Positions 1-7,185 of a stretch of 10,732 bases of DNA are shown here, in pieces. The notes under the pieces are model-generated. The model was not told the DNA's origin. It saw only the letters and a list, made by a program, of their open reading frames with translations, and made no database searches. Source of the stretch: RGIG3009 sp045541305 (lineage in GTDB: Bacteria > Bacillota > Clostridia > Oscillospirales > Acutalibacteraceae); the NCBI GenBank assembly GCA_045541305.1, contig JAZQIV010000019.1, positions 1 through 10,732 on the forward strand, in the 5' to 3' direction. The translations under genes and the position numbers were made by a program. Position 1 is the first letter of the stretch; each line of letters opens with the position of its first letter.

Positions 1-2
1 CG

Positions 3-1004
3 CTGAACATTGAGAAAATGAAACGCGATATGCAAAAATATCGCATTGTGTACGATCGCTGGTTTACCGAATCGACGTTGCACAACGACGGTGAGGTTAA
101 AGAGGTGATCGATATTCTGACCGCGCGCGGCCTGACCTATGAAAAGGACGGTGCGTTGTGGTACAAGGCCGGTGAATACGGCGAAAAATACCAAGGCAAA
201 AAGCACGTGAACCGTGACGGCGTGGAAGAAGGCATCAAGGATGAGGTGCTGGTGCGCGCCAACGGCAACCCCACGTATTTTGCAGCGGATATTGCCTATC
301 ACCGCAACAAATTCATGCGCGGATTTGATACCTGTATTGACGTGTGGGGTGCGGATCACCACGGTCACGTGGCACGTATGAAGGGTGCCATGGATGCAAT
401 TGGCTTATCGGGCGACCGGCTGCAGGTCGTGCTGATGCAGCTGGTACGCTTGATGCGGGACGGCGAAGTGGTGCGCATGTCCAAGCGGTCGGGTAAGGCT
501 ATCCAGTTGGCAGATCTGCTGGACGAGGTGCCGGTGGATGCGGCGCGCTTTTTCTTCAACCTGCGCGAGGCCTCCACGCAGATGGATTTCGATTTGGGAT
601 TAGCGATTGAGCAATCCTCCTCCAACCCGGTTTACTACGTGCAGTATGCGCATGCACGCTTGTGTTCGATCTTCCGTACGGTAGCGGAGGACGGCGTTGT
701 GCTGAGTGCACCACAGACCGCGCAATTGTGCTTGCTGTGCGAGCCGGAGGAGCGCGAGTTGATCCGTCACCTGGCAGGTTACGCAGCTCAGGTGGTGACC
801 TGTGCCAAGGAACAGGATCCCGCCGGGATGACGCGGTACGCGCAGGAGCTGGCCACGTTGTTCCACAAATTCTACAATGCCTGCCGTGTGCGCGGGGTGG
901 AAGCCGATCTGCAGCAAGCGCGTTTGGCGTTGTGTGAAGCAACACGCATTGCGCTCAACAACGTGCTGACGATGCTCAAAATTGAAGCGCCCGAAAGTAT
1001 GTAA
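3..1004 (+). CDS. argS: Arginyl-tRNA synthetase, C-terminal part (5' truncated by window edge)
   Basis: Class I aminoacyl-tRNA synthetase that charges tRNA-Arg with arginine in the cytoplasm. The frame is open to the left edge (LNIEK before the Met codon at 18), so the N-terminal part with the HIGH motif lies outside the window; the Met at 18 is internal. Visible landmarks are the catalytic-domain stretch FDTCIDVWGADHHGHVARMK (about 324-383), a KMSKS-type loop reading VRMSKRSGK around nt 471-497, and the DALR anticodon-binding domain with NPVYYVQYAHARL from about nt 627. The end, VLTMLKIEAPESM, matches the usual ArgRS C-terminus, so the 3' end is intact. Two tandem TAA stops follow, then a terminator. 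No downstream gene appears to share the transcript. Identification is by recognition of family motifs and is firm. Confidence 0.96.
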   Translation: MNIEKMKRDMQKYRIVYDRWFTESTLHNDGEVKEVIDILTARGLTYEKDGALWYKAGEYGEKYQGKKHVNRDGVEEGIKDEVLVRANGNPTYFAADIAYHRNKFMRGFDTCIDVWGADHHGHVARMKGAMDAIGLSGDRLQVVLMQLVRLMRDGEVVRMSKRSGKAIQLADLLDEVPVDAARFFFNLREASTQMDFDLGLAIEQSSSNPVYYVQYAHARLCSIFRTVAEDGVVLSAPQTAQLCLLCEPEERELIRHLAGYAAQVVTCAKEQDPAGMTRYAQELATLFHKFYNACRVRGVEADLQQARLALCEATRIALNNVLTMLKIEAPESM

Positions 1005-1013
1005 TAAATAAGG

Positions 1014-1043
1014 GCGCCCGATCAAACGATCGGGTGCGTTTTT
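1014..1043 (+). terminator. Rho-independent terminator after argS
   Basis: A 10-bp stem (1014-1023 with 1028-1037, one G-T pair) with an AAAC loop is followed by TTTTT at 1039-1043, starting 9 bases after the argS stop. Read on the minus strand the hairpin is followed by a weaker T-rich run, so it may also stop the convergent transporter transcript. Confidence 0.88.
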
Positions 1044-1046
1044 GGT

Positions 1047-1949
1047 TTATAAAGGAAGAATACCGCTGACAAAGACGGTGGAGAGAATGCCCACGCCGAT
1101 ACCGATCCATTGTGTAACGGATAGGCGTTCTTTGAAAAATAAAAACGCGAAGATCATGCTGAGCATCATCGGGCACAGATTGACCACCGGGAACATAATG
1201 ACCGCCGGCAGTAAGCCTGCGAGCACCAGATTGATGGTGTGGGGGAAAGCAAAGCAAGCGCCGCACGCCACGGGCATCCACCACATGCTTTTGGGCCGCG
1301 GCTCAACCGCTGTATTGTTTTGTTTACGGGCGGTCGACAGCATGCACAGAGCAAACACGGTTGCCAAGGCGAATCCGGTGAGCAGTAATGCCGGCATTTC
1401 GGTGCGGTGTTCGGATTTTTGGTGAATTTTTTGAATGACACCCACGCCGCCGGAAGAAACAAAGGAAACGGCGCACCAGAGCAGCCACTTGCCATTGACG
1501 GCGCGGTTGCGGTCTTGCGTTTTTTCGGGTGAAAGGATGATACACACCGCCATCAGGGCGATGCCGATGTATTGCGCCGGCGAGATGGTTTCACCTAAAA
1601 ACAACCCGCTGAGTGTGGGAATGATGGCGGACAACGACACGATCACGGTGGTATAGGTGAACGTGCCGAGCGATAGCGCCTTGAGTGTGCCGTATACGCT
1701 GAACACATTGCACACCGCCATCGCCACGCCGAGTCCAAATGAGAACAGACTAAAGCGGAATGAGGTGCCGGATGCTGCATAAATAACAGCAATTCCGCAC
1801 AGGCAGGTAAGGCTTTGCAAAGTGTTGAATTGCCACAAGGCCTTGCCGGTCATTGAATAGTGCTTGGAATAGGTGCCGCGCAGAATGCTCATTAAAGAAC
1901 TGCTGACAACGGTTAAACACAATAAAACGGACAACGGTGCTTGAAACAT
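1047..1949 (-). CDS. EamA/DMT-superfamily membrane transporter
   Basis: Predicted 300-residue integral membrane transporter of the drug/metabolite transporter superfamily, likely moving a small metabolite or sugar; the substrate cannot be read from sequence. About ten hydrophobic segments are visible (roughly residues 3-24, 38-59, 66-92, 97-117, 122-140, 153-172, 185-205, 223-245, 247-272, 277-297). The two-fold EamA repeat is clear: GLFLGETISPAQYIGIALM at 115-133 in the first half and FFKERLSVTQWIGIGVGIL at 271-289 in the second. The ATG is preceded by AAAGGGG (1960-1966) about 10 bases away. It is divergent from an AraC-type regulator only about 115 bases off, which suggests that regulator controls it. 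RhaT, the L-rhamnose/H+ symporter, also belongs to the DMT superfamily and a rhamnulokinase lies nearby, so sugar uptake is possible, but this is inference. No convincing promoter was seen for this gene. Confidence 0.88.
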   Translation of the reverse strand: MFQAPLSVLLCLTVVSSSLMSILRGTYSKHYSMTGKALWQFNTLQSLTCLCGIAVIYAASGTSFRFSLFSFGLGVAMAVCNVFSVYGTLKALSLGTFTYTTVIVSLSAIIPTLSGLFLGETISPAQYIGIALMAVCIILSPEKTQDRNRAVNGKWLLWCAVSFVSSGGVGVIQKIHQKSEHRTEMPALLLTGFALATVFALCMLSTARKQNNTAVEPRPKSMWWMPVACGACFAFPHTINLVLAGLLPAVIMFPVVNLCPMMLSMIFAFLFFKERLSVTQWIGIGVGILSTVFVSGILPL

Positions 1950-1963
1950 TCGGAAAAAACCCC

Positions 1964-1993
1964 TTTACTTTCTTTGAAGCAATATGGTATAGT
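1964..1993 (+). promoter_or_regulatory. Probable promoter of the AraC-family regulator gene
   Basis: TTTACT (1964-1969), an 18-base spacer and TATAGT (1988-1993), with TGG before the -10 giving an extended -10 form. The start would fall near 2000, leaving a leader of about 65 bases. The -35 overlaps the ribosome binding site of the divergent transporter gene, so activity here could interfere with that gene. Confidence 0.55.
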
Positions 1994-2007
1994 TGTATCA
2001 CACAAAA

Positions 2008-2025
2008 TCTCATTTTAATATGAGA
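2008..2025. promoter_or_regulatory. Small inverted repeat in the transporter/AraC intergenic region
   Basis: TCTCAT and ATGAGA form a perfect 6-6-6 palindrome in the leader of the AraC-type gene, upstream of the divergent transporter. It could be a regulator site or a weak RNA hairpin. Position is the only support; a repeat this short could arise by chance. Confidence 0.25.
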
Positions 2026-2065
2026 AATTACCTTTATAACATGAAAATTGCGTCACGAGGTGCTT

Positions 2066-2896
2066 ATGGAATACCACGAATTGAACAGTATCCTAACGGC
2101 GGACGGGATCTATGCGGATTATTCGTATGCAAAGCGGGCGGTGAATGCGGCGGCACATCGCAGGGAAGAGGCGCACATTCACGATTATTGTGAAGTGTAT
2201 TTTAATTTGCAGGGCAACGTGTCATTTTCGGTGGAAAACACGATTTATCCGGTGGAATCGGGCGATCTGATTATCACCATGCCGAACGAGGTGCATTATT
2301 GCATCTATAACGGGGATTGCACGCACGAGCATTATTGCTTGTGGGTGCGCACCTCAGAGCCGTTTCAGGCGCTGTTGGCACCGTTTTATGAACGGGAACG
2401 AGGGCAGGGAAATCGGATTCGGCTGAACGACCGTGAAAAAGAGGAGCTGAAGCGGTGGGTGGATACGTTGCTGCGGGAACGGGACGAGAATCGCCGTGTG
2501 ACGGTGAAAAGCGGTGCGGCGGTGATGAATATTTTGGATCTGCTCAACGACGTGAAGCACCGCACGGCGGCACCGCTGCATTTGCCAAAGGTGCTTAAAG
2601 AGATTTTGGCGCACATTGAAAGCGAATTGGGCAGGACATGCACGGTGCAGAGTTTGTGTGACACGTTTTTTATCAGTCGCAGTTCGCTGGGGCGGCTGTT
2701 TAAGCAGTACTTGGGAACCACGCCGAGTAAATACGTGGAAAACAAGCGGTTGGCGTTGTCCAAACGGTTGCTCGAAGAGGGGTTGTCGGTACAGGCGACC
2801 TGCGAGCGATGCGGGTTCCCCGATTATTCGCATTTCATCGCCTTGTTTCGCACGCGTTTTGGCATCACGCCGTTTCAATACAGCCGCAAACCGTAA
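2066..2896 (+). CDS. AraC-family transcriptional regulator with N-terminal cupin domain
   Basis: A 276-residue ligand-responsive DNA-binding regulator. The N-terminal half is cupin-like: HIHDYCEVYFNLQG at 37-50 and VESGDLIITMPNEVHY at 63-78, the usual sugar-sensing fold of AraC proteins. The C-terminal ~100 residues hold the paired helix-turn-helix: first helix pair about 192-212 (VQSLCDTFFISRSSLGRLFK), second about 240-262 (ATCERCGFPDYSHFIALFR), then FGITPFQYSR at 265-274, the classic AraC end. The ATG at 2066 is chosen because GAGG at 2057-2060 sits five bases before it; a longer in-frame TTG start at 2048 has no such site. It is divergent from the EamA transporter and convergent with rhamnulokinase, so it may regulate either or both. 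It is not clearly RhaS or RhaR, so no symbol is given. Confidence 0.93.
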   Translation: MEYHELNSILTADGIYADYSYAKRAVNAAAHRREEAHIHDYCEVYFNLQGNVSFSVENTIYPVESGDLIITMPNEVHYCIYNGDCTHEHYCLWVRTSEPFQALLAPFYERERGQGNRIRLNDREKEELKRWVDTLLRERDENRRVTVKSGAAVMNILDLLNDVKHRTAAPLHLPKVLKEILAHIESELGRTCTVQSLCDTFFISRSSLGRLFKQYLGTTPSKYVENKRLALSKRLLEEGLSVQATCERCGFPDYSHFIALFRTRFGITPFQYSRKP

Positions 2897-2903
2897 GAAA
2901 AAC

Positions 2904-2929
2904 GCGCCTCCCAAATGGGAGGCGCTTTT
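2904..2929. terminator. Bidirectional terminator between the AraC-type gene and rhaB
   Basis: A perfect 9-bp stem (2904-2912 with 2917-2925) with an AAAT loop is followed by TTTT on the plus strand. An A-rich run at 2897-2902 gives a T-run on the minus strand. It lies between convergent stop codons at 2896 and 2947, so it probably ends both transcripts. Confidence 0.85.
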
Positions 2930-2946
2930 GGTACACAATAAGGGGA

Positions 2947-4341
2947 TCAGACAGGTTTGACGTCGAACGAGGCGGCGATGGCGGTGCGGCCTTCTTCGAG
3001 CGTGTTGAATTCCCCGTTTGCCAACATCTGCACGATGAGATTGCCCAGCGCGGTGGCCTCGATCGGGCCCGCATAGACGGCTTTGCCGGTGGTTTTGGCG
3101 GTCAATTCATTCAGATAACCATCCTGGCAACCGCCGCCGACAATGTGCAGGCGGGAATAGGTGCGGCCGGTGATCTGTTCCATTTGGCGCACGGCTTTGC
3201 CATAGCAATCGGACAAGCTCAGGTAAATGACCTTGGCCACCTCACCAACCGTTTGCGGAACGGCTTGGTTGGTTTCGGCACACACGGTTTTGACCATTTC
3301 GATCATGCTCTTGGGAGCAAGGAAACGCATATCGTCCACGTCCACAACGGAATCGATCTTCGCTTCACGTGCCATGTCGCTGATCTCGCCGAAGCCGTAT
3401 TGGTTGTTGAGTTCGCGTTTGACGGACTGCAACATCCACAGTCCCATGATGTTCTTGAGATAACGGAATCGGTAATTGACACCGCCTTCGTTTGTGAAGT
3501 TTAACTGACGGCTGGCTTCGCTGCAGTTGGGGGTCATGGATTCCACACCCAGCAGCGACCACGTGCCGGAGCTGATGTACAGAAAATCATCGTCGTTGGC
3601 GGGGACAGCTGCAACAGCCGAGCCGGTATCGTGCGTGGCGGGCAATACCACCTTGCAGTTATAACCGACCTTGGCGGCGATCTCTTCTGTCAGCATGCCG
3701 ACCTCGGTGCCGGGGGTTTTGAGCTCGCGGAACAAGCGGCGCGGGAACCCGAGCTTATCCAGCAGCTCGCCATCCCATTGCTTGGTTTCGGCGTTCACCA
3801 GGTTGCTGGTGGATGCCATGGTGTATTCATTGACGGCTTTGCCGGTTAACCGATAATGATAATACTCAGGCGGCATCAGGAAATACTCCGCACGGTCAAA
3901 GGCGGAGGGGTCCGTTTGCTTGACGCTCATCAACTGATAAATGGTGTTGTACAGTTGCTTTTGTGTGCCGGCAATACCGTACAGCTCCTGCTCGGAGATG
4001 CACTCCGACACCAAAGTATCCATGCCTTCGGTGCGGCTGTCGCGATATGCGACGGCATCGCCGATCATGTTGCCGTCTTTATCCAACAGCACAAAATCGA
4101 CACCCCAGGTATCAATGCCCATGGAGTAGGGGATTTTGCCGGCGTCGCCGCATTTTTTCATGCCTTCGACAATGCCTGCAAACAGGTGGTCGGTATCCCA
4201 GCACAAGTGCCCGTTTTTCTCCACCAGTTTATTTTCAAACCGGTGCATTTCTTCCAAGATGATCTTGCCGTTTTCCAAGTGTGCGAGGATATGACGGCCG
4301 CTGGATGCGCCGATATCCACTGCCAAATAATACGTTGCCAT
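2947..4341 (-). CDS. rhaB: Rhamnulokinase (FGGY-family carbohydrate kinase)
   Basis: ATP-dependent kinase converting L-rhamnulose to L-rhamnulose 1-phosphate, the second step of L-rhamnose breakdown, in the cytoplasm. With the start at 4341 it is 464 residues, a normal family length. The N-terminal FGGY domain opens with AVDIGASSGR (7-16) and has MGIDTWGVDFVLLD (74-87). The likely catalytic aspartate is D238 in PATHDTGSAVAAVP. The C-terminal domain shows YISSGTWSLLG (255-265) and the nucleotide-binding motif VGGGCQDGYLNELTA (401-415). The ATG at 4341 is preferred over one seven codons upstream because AAAGGAG lies nine bases before it, within the longer reading. The gene has its own promoter and terminator, and neither an isomerase (rhaA) nor an aldolase (rhaD) gene is in the window. 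Another FGGY sugar specificity is possible, but motif agreement with rhamnulokinases is strong. Confidence 0.93.
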   Translation of the reverse strand: MATYYLAVDIGASSGRHILAHLENGKIILEEMHRFENKLVEKNGHLCWDTDHLFAGIVEGMKKCGDAGKIPYSMGIDTWGVDFVLLDKDGNMIGDAVAYRDSRTEGMDTLVSECISEQELYGIAGTQKQLYNTIYQLMSVKQTDPSAFDRAEYFLMPPEYYHYRLTGKAVNEYTMASTSNLVNAETKQWDGELLDKLGFPRRLFRELKTPGTEVGMLTEEIAAKVGYNCKVVLPATHDTGSAVAAVPANDDDFLYISSGTWSLLGVESMTPNCSEASRQLNFTNEGGVNYRFRYLKNIMGLWMLQSVKRELNNQYGFGEISDMAREAKIDSVVDVDDMRFLAPKSMIEMVKTVCAETNQAVPQTVGEVAKVIYLSLSDCYGKAVRQMEQITGRTYSRLHIVGGGCQDGYLNELTAKTTGKAVYAGPIEATALGNLIVQMLANGEFNTLEEGRTAIAASFDVKPV

Positions 4342-4376
4342 TTTGCAAAACTCCTTTGCCAAAAAATCCTACGGTC

Positions 4377-4405
4377 AGTATACCAAATCTTCCCGCAAAT
4401 AGCAA
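4377..4405 (-). promoter_or_regulatory. Promoter of rhaB
   Basis: On the minus strand: TTGCTA (4400-4405), a 17-base spacer and TATACT (4377-4382), with TGG immediately before the -10 (extended -10). It reads toward rhaB with a leader of about 30 bases. No clear sugar-regulator or cre-type operator was recognised. Confidence 0.72.
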
Positions 4406-4433
4406 GATGCAGAAAAAATTTCATACGGCATTA

Positions 4434-4462
4434 TTGACAGAGAAACGGAAAATATGTATTAT
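4434..4462 (+). promoter_or_regulatory. Strong promoter of the GntR-ABC operon
   Basis: A perfect -35 TTGACA (4434-4439), an ideal 17-base spacer and TATTAT (4457-4462). It is among the strongest sigma-70/SigA-type promoters in the window. It is divergent from the rhaB promoter, with their -35 elements about 28 bases apart. Confidence 0.85.
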
Positions 4463-4482
4463 TGTATTAGTACAGTAATACA
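4463..4482. promoter_or_regulatory. Palindromic operator, probably for the GntR/YtrA-type repressor
   Basis: A perfect inverted repeat, TGTATTA and TAATACA, separated by six bases. It begins directly after the -10 box and covers the expected start site near 4469. A repressor bound here would block RNA polymerase. Because the first gene of the operon is a GntR-type regulator, autorepression is the natural reading, but the pairing of protein and site is inferred. Confidence 0.65.
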
Positions 4483-4500
4483 GAGAAAGGAGAGGATCGG

Positions 4501-4860
4501 GTGAGCTGGAAACCGGATCGCAATTTGCCGATCTGCCCGCAGATCTGTGAGCAGATGTGTGTGCGGGTGGCAAACGGCAGCCTGCAGCCGCAGGCAAAGC
4601 TGGTATCGGTGCGCGAATTGGCGGTGATGCTCGGCGTGAACCCCAACACGGTGCAGCGGTCGTTCGAACAGCTGGAGCAGCAAGGCGTGTTGTATTCCGT
4701 GCCCGGCACGGGCTGGTATGTTTCGGAGGATACTGCTGCCGCAAAAAACGCAGTGGAGAACCTCAAGCGGGAGTGCACCGCCTCGTTTTTGGCGGAAATG
4801 AAAAATTTGGGCTTGGATATCCAAGCGGCGAAAGAGTATGTGAAGGAGTGGGAAGCATGA
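4501..4860 (+). CDS. GntR-family regulator, YtrA subfamily
   Basis: A 119-residue DNA-binding regulator with an N-terminal winged helix-turn-helix (about 10-75) and only a short C-terminal helical tail (about 80-119), the layout of YtrA-subfamily GntR proteins, which lack a large ligand-binding domain. Key stretches are SVRELAVMLGVNPNTVQRSF (36-55), the recognition-helix region, and LEQQGVLYSVPGTGWYV (58-74), the wing. The start is GTG at 4501, supported by AAAGGAG (4486-4492) eight bases before. It is first in a four-gene operon and overlaps the ABC ATPase start by ATGA. Family members are known to repress the ABC operon they belong to, and a palindrome at the start site fits that. The effector is unknown; in some relatives the response is to cell-envelope-active compounds. 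Confidence 0.92.
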   Translation: MSWKPDRNLPICPQICEQMCVRVANGSLQPQAKLVSVRELAVMLGVNPNTVQRSFEQLEQQGVLYSVPGTGWYVSEDTAAAKNAVENLKRECTASFLAEMKNLGLDIQAAKEYVKEWEA

Positions 4861-5555
4861 GTGAGTTGTTGCGTTTGGAAAATCTCACCAAGCGGTACGG
4901 CAACCTGACCGCGCTGGATAATGTTAATTTGTCCATTGAAAGCGGGCGGATCGTGGGCCTTTTGGGCCCGAACGGTTCCGGCAAAACGACGCTGATCAAG
5001 ATTTTGAACGGGTTGTTGACCCCGACCGCGGGCAGTGCCACCATTTGCGGCATGAAACCGGGCGTGGAAACCAAAAAGATCGTAGCCTACCTGCCGGATA
5101 ACGTGTTTTTGAATTCGTGGATGCGGGTGCGGCAGATCGTATCGTATTTTGCGGATTTTTATGAAGATTTTCGGCCGGAATTGGCGTATCAGATGCTGGA
5201 AAAGCTCGGCATTTCCCCCGAACGACGCCTGAAGACCCTGTCCAAAGGTAACAAGGAAAAGGTGTGCCTGATCTTGGTGATGAGCCGCAATGCGCGGCTG
5301 TACGTGCTGGACGAACCGATTGCGGGTGTGGACCCGGCGGCGCGGGATTACGTGATCTCGACTATCATCAACACTTATAATCCGGAAGCAACCGTGCTGA
5401 TTTCCACCCACTTGATTGCGGATATTGAGCAGGTGCTGGACGAGGCGATCTTTATTCACCAAGGACACATTTTGATGCAGAAAACGGTGGATGAGATTCG
5501 CGAGGAAAACGGCAAGAGTGTGGATGAACTGTTCCGGGAGGTGTTCAAATGGTAA
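4857..5555 (+). CDS. ABC transporter ATP-binding protein
   Basis: A 232-residue cytoplasmic ATPase subunit that would energise the adjacent permease. Walker A is GPNGSGKTT (37-45), Walker B RLYVLDEP (147-154), D-loop AGVDP (156-160) and switch histidine H185 in LISTH. The signature is LSKGN (128-132) instead of LSGGQ, and the Q-loop position reads YLPDN (78-82) with no glutamine; both variants occur in the YtrB/CcmA-like branch. The ATG at 4857 overlaps the regulator stop (ATGA) and has AAGGAG (4843-4848) eight bases upstream; the frame is open further upstream, but that part lies inside the regulator gene. Order and overlap indicate one translationally coupled operon. The substrate cannot be told from the sequence. 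Confidence 0.95.
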   Translation: MSELLRLENLTKRYGNLTALDNVNLSIESGRIVGLLGPNGSGKTTLIKILNGLLTPTAGSATICGMKPGVETKKIVAYLPDNVFLNSWMRVRQIVSYFADFYEDFRPELAYQMLEKLGISPERRLKTLSKGNKEKVCLILVMSRNARLYVLDEPIAGVDPAARDYVISTIINTYNPEATVLISTHLIADIEQVLDEAIFIHQGHILMQKTVDEIREENGKSVDELFREVFKW

Positions 5556-6349
5556 AGAAGTTATTTCGGCATGAAATGATTGCTTTGTGGCGGACATTGT
5601 TGCCTGTGGAACTGATCTTATTGGCAATCTCGGTGTTTGTGCGTGTGTTTCAGTTGTTTGAGAGCGATCACACGGCATACGGTGTTACCTTTGGTATTTC
5701 TGTCTTCTTTCTGGTGATGCTCAATCTGATCAACCTGGTTGTTGCCACCTATACAGCGGTGGTGCGATTTTACAAGAATCTGTTTACGGCGGAAGGCTAT
5801 TTATCATTTACCCTGCCCGTAACCCCGGCACAACATATTTTTGCGAAATTATTGGCTGCGCTTGTATCGCAGTTAGCGGCCGTGTGCGTGACGGCGGCTT
5901 CCATCTCGATCGCGACGGCCGGCGATGTGTTTTACGAATTGATGCAAGCGTTTGGCTATGGATTCCATTGGTTGAAAGATGCCGCACAAGCACACTTGGT
6001 GTGGTATATCGTGGAAGCGGTTGCCGTGATGTTGGTTGCGTACTTGTCCCAGGTTTTGTTGTTGTATGCCTGTGTTTGCGTGGGCCAATTATCGCGCAAA
6101 AATCGCGTGGGCGCCGCTGTGGGGGCGTATTTTGTACATACGCTTATCGTGCAGATCTTGACTACCATATGGAATGTTGTGCTTGGGACGGGTAACACCG
6201 GCGAAGAAACTGTGGTAGAGACGGCGGGAGAGATACTTCCTGCTATTCACGTGATTTTCGGTGCTGTGCTGTTGTGGACAATTTTGGTTTCCGCGATTTA
6301 CTTTGTGATCGCTCACACCATCATGCGCAAGAAACTTAATTTGGAATAA
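5549..6349 (+). CDS. ABC-2-type transporter permease (six TM)
   Basis: A 266-residue membrane subunit, presumed partner of the upstream ATPase. Hydrophobic segments lie at about 17-36, 47-72, 98-124, 150-179, 186-212 and 229-258, giving six TM helices. A cytoplasmic-loop motif, AEGYLSFTLPVTPAQHIFAK (81-100), resembles the GYL(T/S)xTLPV motif common in Firmicutes ABC-2-like permeases. The N-terminus (MVKKLFRHEM) is basic and amphipathic as usual for this class. It overlaps the ATPase gene by seven bases and has GGGAGG (5536-5541) seven bases before its ATG. Only one permease gene is present, so a homodimer is expected. Export or envelope-related function is inferred from family; no substrate is visible. 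Confidence 0.87.
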   Translation: MVKKLFRHEMIALWRTLLPVELILLAISVFVRVFQLFESDHTAYGVTFGISVFFLVMLNLINLVVATYTAVVRFYKNLFTAEGYLSFTLPVTPAQHIFAKLLAALVSQLAAVCVTAASISIATAGDVFYELMQAFGYGFHWLKDAAQAHLVWYIVEAVAVMLVAYLSQVLLLYACVCVGQLSRKNRVGAAVGAYFVHTLIVQILTTIWNVVLGTGNTGEETVVETAGEILPAIHVIFGAVLLWTILVSAIYFVIAHTIMRKKLNLE

Positions 6350-6361
6350 GGAGGGTCGGTC

Positions 6362-7144
6362 ATGAAGAAATTGGTACAACGCATTGCCATCGTATTACTG
6401 GTTTGTTGCTTGTGTATCGGGCTTGGGGGCTGCAAGGCTTTGGATGAGGCGCGCGCCAACCATGCCAAATGGAGCGAAAGCGGCACGATTTTGTTGGGCG
6501 ATACGGAATATATTTTGGTTGAGAATTCGGAGAATTTGTACCCGATGATTGATTATTTTGAGAGTTCGGTACACGTGACCGAGCCGGACGTGCCGGTGCT
6601 GTTATCGTTTATACTGGGCGAATTTTTGTACAGCAGCAAGGACGGCGTCTTTTTGGAAAGCTCAGAAACCGGTCGTTTGTACTGCCGTGCCGATCGGTAC
6701 GAGGAGGTTGCCGAAAAGGCGCAAAACGGGTTTGAGGCTGTGGGATATTGCTTTGATTATTACACGGATGAAGACGGTGCAAATTACGAGGAACACACCT
6801 ACCGCTTGAACGCCGAGGAGGTTTCGGTGTTAAATGCGATCATGGCATTGGGTACGGCAGTGGAGATCCCGGCGGTGGCAGATATTGCGTACGATTACAA
6901 CGTGACGATGATGCAGTGTGACGATAGCCAACTGTTCCGCACATACTTAGCGGATATTTGCTGCGTTGCCGGTACGTATTACGTGATACAGCAAAAAGGC
7001 GAGAAGTTTTGGTCAATACAAGTGCCGGAGCAGCATACCGCGGTGTTTGACAAAATGCTGGAGGGACCGCGCACGCAATACGAAAACGAAATGGCGTGGT
7101 ACGGTGACTACGACGATTACGAAGACGACGAATACGAGGTATAA
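6362..7144 (+). CDS. Unrecognised lipoprotein with acidic C-terminal tail
   Basis: A 260-residue protein I cannot assign to a family. The first 24 residues are a lipoprotein signal: basic MKKLVQR, a hydrophobic core, then the lipobox LGGC with lipidated Cys24, so it should be anchored on the outer face of the membrane. The mature part is acidic with many Tyr, Glu and Asp residues. It ends in a strongly acidic tyrosine-rich tail (GDYDDYEDDEYEV, 248-260). Cysteines at 108, 130, 186, 200 and 201 could form disulfides. AAGGAGGG (6348-6355) lies six bases before the ATG and overlaps the permease stop codon, so it is the last gene of the GntR-ABC operon and is followed by a terminator. A role as accessory or substrate-contacting protein of this transporter is inferred from position only. 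Confidence 0.85.
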   Translation: MKKLVQRIAIVLLVCCLCIGLGGCKALDEARANHAKWSESGTILLGDTEYILVENSENLYPMIDYFESSVHVTEPDVPVLLSFILGEFLYSSKDGVFLESSETGRLYCRADRYEEVAEKAQNGFEAVGYCFDYYTDEDGANYEEHTYRLNAEEVSVLNAIMALGTAVEIPAVADIAYDYNVTMMQCDDSQLFRTYLADICCVAGTYYVIQQKGEKFWSIQVPEQHTAVFDKMLEGPRTQYENEMAWYGDYDDYEDDEYEV

Positions 7145-7148
7145 CAAT

Positions 7149-7181
7149 AAAACGGGTTTGCCGATCGGCAAACCCGTTTTT
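7149..7181. terminator. Long palindromic bidirectional terminator
   Basis: A perfect 14-bp stem (7149-7162 with 7167-7180) with a GATC loop; the A-run and T-run are part of the stem, so each strand ends in a T-tract. It lies between the convergent stops of the lipoprotein gene (7144) and the rRNA methyltransferase gene (7186) and probably serves both. Confidence 0.9.
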
Positions 7182-7185
7182 GCGG

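Noticed and set aside
4857..5555. Loss of function of the ABC ATPase because LSGGQ is absent
   Set aside because: All other nucleotide-binding motifs are intact and LSKG-type signatures are found in functional ABC-2 exporter ATPases.
4467..5678. Long minus-strand open frame (403 codons) opposite the GntR/ABC genes
   Set aside because: It lies antisense to two genes with firm motifs, and its sequence is low-complexity and His/Arg-rich with no recognisable fold.
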